From Rhodocyclaceae bacterium (GTDB taxonomy: Bacteria; Pseudomonadota; Gammaproteobacteria; Burkholderiales; Rhodocyclaceae), in assembly GCA_020445745.1 (NCBI GenBank), contig JAGRGB010000213.1, forward strand, positions 1-45,363: a stretch of DNA of 45,363 nt. The letters are read 5' to 3'. Positions 40,222 through 45,363 of this stretch are shown one piece after another. Made by a program: the position numbers and the translations under genes. The first letter of the stretch is position 1. Every line of letters starts with the position of its first letter. Under the pieces are notes generated by a model that was not told the DNA's origin, ran no database searches, and saw only the letters and a program-made list of their open reading frames with translations.

Positions 40222-42957
40222 CTAAGCTACCACCCTTCTCGGCACTGCCGAGGTTTGGACGCCCGCCGCCCTCGCCCAAGCTCGGAACTTGTCCCCGGCG
40301 AGCCGAGTTGTACTGTCAGCCCAAAACAGCCCGAATGCGTCGCGAAGCGCAGCTCCGACAACTTCGGGCCTTACCGAGGGATCGTCAACGACAAGCGCTA
40401 GCGCCTCCTGACCTCCCGGAACACGCATCAGTACATCCTTAATCGCTAAGGGATCAGGCGGAGTAGCGATCAGACGGTCAACCAGCCCGGCCTGATGAGG
40501 CAGCAGATCGCCATTCACATCGATGAGTCCCAGCATGTAGAGGTCTGTGATGGCCTTCTGCCTTGTTGATGCAGTCCGAGCAAAAGGCACTTTGTCTTTG
40601 TCCGAGAGCAGGTAGCTGAGGGCAGCGTCAGGTCGGCTGTGCGGGAACGTCTTTCCGCGACGATGCGATTCGCCAGACGCAAGTAATGTGACCTTGTTCC
40701 GCGGACCACCGGTAGAGAGCACCTGCCCGCGTAGGCGTAGCAGGCCACTGTAGTCAAGCCAAGTCCCGAAGGAAATGGCGTAGAGGCGCCACGTCTTAGC
40801 CGTTGCAGCTACGGCAGGGAACAAGGAAGGCATCTCCTGCGCAAGAGCATCTATCGACACCTCATGTTTCCCTGTCGCAGCCATCAACTCCTGTACCTTA
40901 CCGAGGACCGCGTGACGACGAAGTGACTTCGCCACCCTATCGCGGATCTCAGCTTCCGCAGGTGTCCTCCCTCGGAACTGCTCGGTGAGCAGCAAGGCTC
41001 CCGAGCGAGGCGACAATACGCCGAGTTGACGAAGCTCACGTGCGCTGTTGAAGACCACATGTTGCGTTGTTGCCAGATGCACCGTCGCGTCCTGCACCGT
41101 GGCCTCCCCGCCTCGCTCGACCAAGAATTGCAAGAGCTTTGCGGTAGAGGGCGCCCGTAGCCGCAGGATATAGGTATCTTCGACAGCCAACTTGCCAGTT
41201 ATCAGAAACTCCCGGAACGTGTCCCAATAAACGTCGATTCGCTCACCGACCCGCACAATCAATCGTTGGTCGACCAGCGATTGGATGACTATCGGATCGA
41301 CACGCTCAACAATATCGGAGACTAAAACCGGTGCTTCGCGGGCAATGGAACGAAGCGCCTCAACCTCACGCGCCTCAAGATTAGCTAGATCCTGCTGAAA
41401 CAAGCCTTCGATATTGAGTGATGCGGCGAGAAGAGCCTCCTCAGATGTCCCACCCTGGAGTTCATTTAGGATGTGGCTCGCTAACTTCTTTAGGAGCCAT
41501 GGCAAACCTTGTGAATACTCGCGAAGCCGCTGCTTGAGATCGGCTGACAGGTCGGTTCCCGCCGCCCGTGCAAGTCTTGCTAACAGGGTGTTGACTTCTT
41601 TCGGGCCAAAGGGCTCGATATTGAGGACGAGAGCCGCACTTCGGATCTCATCCCTCAGACGGTAGGGATAGTTCTCGGTTAAGCCGACCAGGTCCGTTTT
41701 CCAGCAAAAACCTAGGAGCACGGGGGCAGAGAGTTCTCTGATCGCTAGTGCGAGGTCACGAAACTCCTGCGTGAGTCGCTGGTCACGGAAGACGTTCTCA
41801 AACTGGTCAAAGAAGACAAGGAGCGGACTCTCTTTCTTCCACTGTGCGCCCTGTAGGGTGCGAAGCGCACTCTGTAAGGATGCGAACGATGCATCGAGCG
41901 GTAGCTTTAGCAAACCTCGCGCTTGTGCGTCCGCCATCGCGCGTCTTAACGCGGCAGCCACATATGGAGTAGACGATGCCGTTCGGGAGTCGAACACTGC
42001 GGCGAAGCCGCCTTCCTTCTCTACCTCATACGCGATGCGAAGCGCTAGAGAGCTCTTACCCCAACCAGACTGAGCATTTAGGACAACGACCGAACCATGG
42101 ATTCGGCGCTCGTCCGCTACCCGCCTCACTAGATTCAGGAGCGCTTCGCGCCCGACGAAGAACGCGGGTGCAGCGGGGAACTGGTACTCAAAGTCTTCGC
42201 GGCTGCCGACAACCGTAACCAGTGTCGGAGCTTCAGTTGGTCCCGCGGGTACATCTGCAGCTTCGGGGGCGTCCAAGTCATGGATGTCAAGACCAGTCGC
42301 GTAGTCGGATACCGCAAGCAAGGCTACCTCGGGAGCAGACACTGGCTCGCCTACCCGTCGCACCAAGACTCGAACAGGAAGGCGGGTCATCGGGTCGACC
42401 TCTTTCGCGAGGGCACTGAATCCGTGCTCGGACAGAAGCATCGCATGGTCCGATAGCACGGCTCCGTCGGAGGCTTCTATTGGCCGGATCCAATCTCGTT
42501 CTTGAACGATCTGGTATATCTGGGTTGCAGTAAGCAACCTGAATCGGGGATCGCCCTTCTCAAGCCTCCTCGCAAGGGTATGACCGTCCGAGGTCATACT
42601 TGGGATCGCAACAAACCAGCCTCGGGTTTCGGGCAGATCAAAGCGCTCAGTATTCAGTTTCCCATAGAAGGCGTTTAGCGCGTGGGAGGGGAGAGGGGAA
42701 CTGTAGGCTTTACACTCTGCAATGGCGGGTTCCCCGGTCAATTCTATTTCCATCGCAATATCGAGCTCGTAGCCATTCTGCTTGACGTTGAGCGAGCTCG
42801 CCGAGGGTGCTGTGCACCCTAGTGCTTCGAAGAGCCTGGCGACGAAACGTTCGAAGAGGTGTCCGCGAGCATTGGCCTGAGCGCTCGCGGTGTCGCCTTC
42901 AGCAACGATGACAATTTGGGGTGGCGCAATGTCTAGAGGGGGCGCGATATCAGACAT
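40222..42957 (-). CDS. Mrr-like nuclease / STAND ATPase fusion, candidate defence protein
   Basis: A 911-aa protein. Residues of about 30-160 are a PD-(D/E)xK nuclease of Mrr type: ARGHLFERFVARLFEALGC, catalytic D66 in GYELDIAM and E81-x-K83 in AECKA. A VGR-type entry (FFVGREALL) opens a STAND-like ATPase with Walker A NAQSGWGKSS (K301) and Walker B LLVFFDQFENVF (D384), the DQFE form seen in nSTAND1 proteins. The C-terminal 400 residues are helical and winged-helix-like and probably sense a trigger. Base composition is clearly lower in GC than the rest, which suggests transfer. It is probably an abortive-infection or restriction-like system; no methylase is next to it. Confidence 0.82.
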   Translation of the reverse strand: MSDIAPPLDIAPPQIVIVAEGDTASAQANARGHLFERFVARLFEALGCTAPSASSLNVKQNGYELDIAMEIELTGEPAIAECKAYSSPLPSHALNAFYGKLNTERFDLPETRGWFVAIPSMTSDGHTLARRLEKGDPRFRLLTATQIYQIVQERDWIRPIEASDGAVLSDHAMLLSEHGFSALAKEVDPMTRLPVRVLVRRVGEPVSAPEVALLAVSDYATGLDIHDLDAPEAADVPAGPTEAPTLVTVVGSREDFEYQFPAAPAFFVGREALLNLVRRVADERRIHGSVVVLNAQSGWGKSSLALRIAYEVEKEGGFAAVFDSRTASSTPYVAAALRRAMADAQARGLLKLPLDASFASLQSALRTLQGAQWKKESPLLVFFDQFENVFRDQRLTQEFRDLALAIRELSAPVLLGFCWKTDLVGLTENYPYRLRDEIRSAALVLNIEPFGPKEVNTLLARLARAAGTDLSADLKQRLREYSQGLPWLLKKLASHILNELQGGTSEEALLAASLNIEGLFQQDLANLEAREVEALRSIAREAPVLVSDIVERVDPIVIQSLVDQRLIVRVGERIDVYWDTFREFLITGKLAVEDTYILRLRAPSTAKLLQFLVERGGEATVQDATVHLATTQHVVFNSARELRQLGVLSPRSGALLLTEQFRGRTPAEAEIRDRVAKSLRRHAVLGKVQELMAATGKHEVSIDALAQEMPSLFPAVAATAKTWRLYAISFGTWLDYSGLLRLRGQVLSTGGPRNKVTLLASGESHRRGKTFPHSRPDAALSYLLSDKDKVPFARTASTRQKAITDLYMLGLIDVNGDLLPHQAGLVDRLIATPPDPLAIKDVLMRVPGGQEALALVVDDPSVRPEVVGAALRDAFGLFWADSTTRLAGDKFRAWARAAGVQTSAVPRRVVA

Positions 42958-43376
42958 ACGTTTGGTCTGTTCTACCGTAATAGGGTACCGTGAAAGACTA
43001 CCATGACATACTCACGTGACACACAAAGCTCCGTCAAGCCAGGAAAATGCACGCGCCGTGCACGCCTCGCCGTCTCTGGGGAAAGGTCTATCAGCAGCAG
43101 CGGCGACCACCGCTAGTTGGCATCGACGGGCTTCAGTGACCGGTATTGAGCAAGGATTATGGCCTCCGCTTATGGCCGGTCAGGTGAGTTCGCCGACGGC
43201 AGCTTCGGAGCAGCGAAACCCGCGGAAGCCCTGTGTGACTGGATGGCGGCTTCTGGGAGGTCTCGAAGGGCCGCTTGGGGTCGAAACGACTCATCGGCGA
43301 GCGGCAGGTATCCGGAAGCAAACCTTGAACGTCAGCTTTCCGGCGACGAATCGGAGGAGCCGTCGGTCGCCACTCG
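42958..43376. other. intergenic between defence gene and group II intron (3' exon side)
   Basis: No gene is convincing. Frames such as 43016-43684 run through the intron end and look spurious. The last part next to 43376 is the intron's 3' exon. The bases just after 42957 should hold the promoter of the defence gene; I cannot pick its -10/-35 with confidence. Confidence 0.4.
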
Positions 43377-43490
43377 GTAGAGTAGAGATGTGGCGCGGTA
43401 GCAGTAGGCTCGGGTTGTCTGTTACCCGCCCCTTTCGTTTGGCGGTGCCCAAGTATCCTCGCCGTAACCCCGTTTCCACATCCCCCTCAT

Positions 43491-43526
43491 CGAACCGGAC
43501 ATGCAGATTTCCCGCATCCGGCTCTC
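43491..43526 (-). ncRNA. group II intron domain V
   Basis: The short hairpin begins GAGAGCCGGATGCGGG, has a GAAA loop and ends TGTCCGGTTCG. It shows the catalytic AGC triad near its 5' strand. It begins 11 bases after the RT stop. It is diagnostic of a group II intron active site. The preserved pairing suggests a functional ribozyme. Confidence 0.85.
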
Positions 43527-43536
43527 GGACAAGACA

Positions 43537-44862
43537 TCACGCCTTCGCCCACGCCTTGTCGCGCCCACCCAAGCTTGCCAGGCCGAAGTGCCCATACAGG
43601 TGCGAGAGTGGATACGTCCCGCCCCTTCGCCGCCTGAGCTTGTACTTGTTGCGCAACCACCGACGCAACCGCGTCGCCGTGTAGCTGTCGAGCGCACGGT
43701 AGGCGCGACTGACGGTCCCTACACTGAAGTAGTTCGCCCAGCCGCGCAGCGTGCGGTTCAACTTGCCCACCAACGCCGTGGCCTCTTGCCATACCGACCT
43801 CAGCTCGGTCAGCTCATGGATCTTCTCGACCAGGCGCCGGATACTCTTCTTTGACGGCCACAGGGCGATGCGTGCCTTGCCCGTCGTCGCTGAGTACCGC
43901 CTTCCGAACGTGTAACCCAGAAAGTCGAACTCGCCTTCCGGGACCTTGCAGATTCGTGTCTTCTCCTCGTTCACCGTCAGCTTCAGCTTGCCCATGATCT
44001 GGCGCATGCGCTCCAAGGCTTCTTCCGCCTTGCCTCGCCTGCACAGAATCACGAGGTCGTCCGCGTAGGTGACGATTCGACTGCCCAGACTGCGCTCCAG
44101 CCCCAGTTGCTTCCACGCCAGTACGAACCGCCGCATGTACAGATTCGACAGCAGCGGTGAGATCGGGGCGCCTTGCGGAATGCCACGCTCGCGATCCTTG
44201 GCCTCGGTCGTACGCGTCTTCCGTCCCCGGTCGTCGGTTTCGTCGACCGCGCATTCCAGCCACATCTTGATCAGATGCAACACACGCCGATCCACGATGC
44301 GTCGCGCGAGCGAGCGCATCAACTCGGAGTGCGGAATGCTGCCGAAATAGTCCGCGAGGTCGGCGTCTACGACGTCCGTTTGGCCGCGATACAGGCGGTC
44401 CTTCACCTCGGCCACCGCCTGCTGGGCATTGCGGCCCAGCCGGTAGGCGTACTGCTCAGGCGGGAGGTCGGCCTCGAAGATCGGTTCGAGCACCAGCATT
44501 GCTGCTGTCATGCACACCCGATCCCGAACGGTCGAGATGCCCAGGGGCCGAAGCTTGCCATTGGCCTTCGGGATAAACACTCTTCGGATCGGATCCGGTC
44601 GGTAAGTCTCCTCTTTGAGCGCAAGCGCCAGTTCCTCCAGCCATCGCCCTAGCCCATACGCTTCGATGTCGGCAAAGTCCTGTCCATCCACGCCCGGCGC
44701 GCCCTTGTTGGAGCGGCACTGGGCGTAGGCGTGAACGAGAATATCTTGCCGATGGATCTTGTCGTACAGGGCGTAGAAACGGTAGCCGGATTCCGACTTC
44801 GCTTTCGCGTGTAACGCCCTCTGCAGTTTCTGAACGCTGATCGGAGTTGATAGGTTGCCCAA
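43537..44862 (-). CDS. ltrA: group II intron reverse transcriptase/maturase
   Basis: A 441-aa intron-encoded protein. The RT domain has [11 protein letters not shown] (53-63), the [17 protein letters not shown] block, [12 protein letters not shown] with catalytic Asp, [14 protein letters not shown], and the active site YADD (266-269). The maturase X domain follows ([15 protein letters not shown]), and the end is [19 protein letters not shown]. There is no H-N-H endonuclease domain, so mobility would rely on other priming. The start is TTG at 44862 with CAGGAGA upstream. It splices and mobilises the intron RNA in which it is embedded. The reading frame is intact. Confidence 0.95.
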   Translation of the reverse strand: MGNLSTPISVQKLQRALHAKAKSESGYRFYALYDKIHRQDILVHAYAQCRSNKGAPGVDGQDFADIEAYGLGRWLEELALALKEETYRPDPIRRVFIPKANGKLRPLGISTVRDRVCMTAAMLVLEPIFEADLPPEQYAYRLGRNAQQAVAEVKDRLYRGQTDVVDADLADYFGSIPHSELMRSLARRIVDRRVLHLIKMWLECAVDETDDRGRKTRTTEAKDRERGIPQGAPISPLLSNLYMRRFVLAWKQLGLERSLGSRIVTYADDLVILCRRGKAEEALERMRQIMGKLKLTVNEEKTRICKVPEGEFDFLGYTFGRRYSATTGKARIALWPSKKSIRRLVEKIHELTELRSVWQEATALVGKLNRTLRGWANYFSVGTVSRAYRALDSYTATRLRRWLRNKYKLRRRRGGTYPLSHLYGHFGLASLGGRDKAWAKA

Positions 44863-45363
44863 TCTCCTGGTCCCTCACCACGTCTTGCGTCTGTCTTGAA
44901 CTGAGGCTCCTTCCCTCCACCGGCATTACCCGGCTTCCCCGGTACTACGGGCCTCTCCGCCACCCCAGGGCGCCCGGACCGTCTCTCGCGAGCGTCCGGT
45001 TGGTCATCCCTGACCACGCCAAGGGGCTTCCCGTGTTGCGTGCGCTTTCCTTGTGTACATGCTGTCGCAACTACCCCGGCACAGCGACGGGCGGTCCAAC
45101 CTTGCTCATCCGATCCGTCGTATCAGCCTTCCCCGGTATGGCCGCCGGGTCGGCCTGTGCATCGACCTTTTCGAGGCTTACTCAGCGTTCACTCGCGTTA
45201 CGGCCTGCACACTCGCGCTGCCACCGTATTTTGTGGCTCGCTATCCGAAGGCTTCAGCCACTTCGTTACCTCCATGACTGCTCCGGTTGCTTCCGGCTGG
45301 AGCATGTCGCCGGGTGGGGCTTTCACCCACTGGAAAAGCGCCGCCTTGGCACGGCGCACGCCA

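Larger units (their letters stand above)
43377..45359 (-). mobile_element. group II intron with ORF in domain IV
   Basis: The 5' end at 45359 reads GTGCGCCGTGCC, matching the GTGYG intron start. The ribozyme 5' domains fill about 45359-44863, the reverse-transcriptase ORF lies in domain IV, domain V is at 43526-43491, and domain VI ends in CTCTAC at 43377. That gives 1983 bases. In domain VI two arms pair over 13 bases (43488-43476 with 43393-43380), leaving one bulged A at 43383 as the branch point, 6 bases before the end. Only 4 bases of the 5' exon are in the window, so the target cannot be read on that side. Both boundaries are my inference from motifs and pairing. Confidence 0.82.

Noticed and set aside
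43016-43684. 222-aa + frame across the intron end
   Set aside because: It runs antisense into domain V/VI and the RT 3' end and has no domain or start signal.

Overview
The window is GC-rich bacterial DNA whose families (sigma-54-controlled TRAP transporter, glyoxalase fold, IS21 remnant, bacterial group II intron) fit a high-GC proteobacterium, perhaps a betaproteobacterium. No rRNA, tRNA or other marker gene fixes the taxon. Codon and base use is uniform to about 39.3 kb and then drops in GC over an accessory region.

Region 1 (about 0.7-29.5 kb, + strand) is one long, tightly overlapped operon for an extracellular contractile injection system (eCIS, Afp/PVC/MAC-like phage-tail device). In order it encodes: sheath, tube, a zinc-ribbon T4-type baseplate protein, a proline-rich linker protein, an Afp16-like cap/terminator, an Afp15-like AAA+ ATPase, an 81-aa conserved small protein, a DUF4157 protein fused to a lethal-factor-like metallopeptidase (probable payload), an unknown protein, a two-P-domain subtilase, an Afp7-like tube-initiator, a LysM-like baseplate protein, a gp27/D-type hub, a gp5-type spike, a PAAR-like tip, gp25, two baseplate-J proteins, a tail-protein-I/beta-helix fusion, a DUF6519/beta-helix protein and a last LysM-like protein. 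A separate tape-measure gene is not evident. The second baseplate-J protein carries an insertion of about 460 residues, Ala-rich and probably helical. Several gene junctions are bridged by 26-28-codon mini-ORFs with 4-bp stop/start overlaps at both ends.

Region 2 (29.7-31.7 kb) has a secreted small protein on the - strand, a decayed tandem-repeat array (two near-identical 91-bp units and seven copies of a 21-bp core), and a Doc/Fic-like small protein whose catalytic His is replaced by Gln.

Region 3 (31.9-38.7 kb) is a carboxylate uptake and activation module: a PAS/AAA/Fis-type sigma-54 activator, a near-perfect -24/-12 promoter with an upstream palindrome, TRAP genes dctP-dctQ-dctM with a strong hairpin after dctP, and a family I CoA-transferase. 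The likely job is import of an organic acid and its conversion to the CoA thioester.

Region 4 (38.9-45.4 kb) is accessory DNA: a glyoxalase-fold protein, an IS21 transposase remnant, a lower-GC 911-aa Mrr-nuclease/STAND-ATPase fusion that looks like an anti-phage defence protein, and a nearly complete group II intron on the - strand whose 5' end lies 4 bases from the window end.
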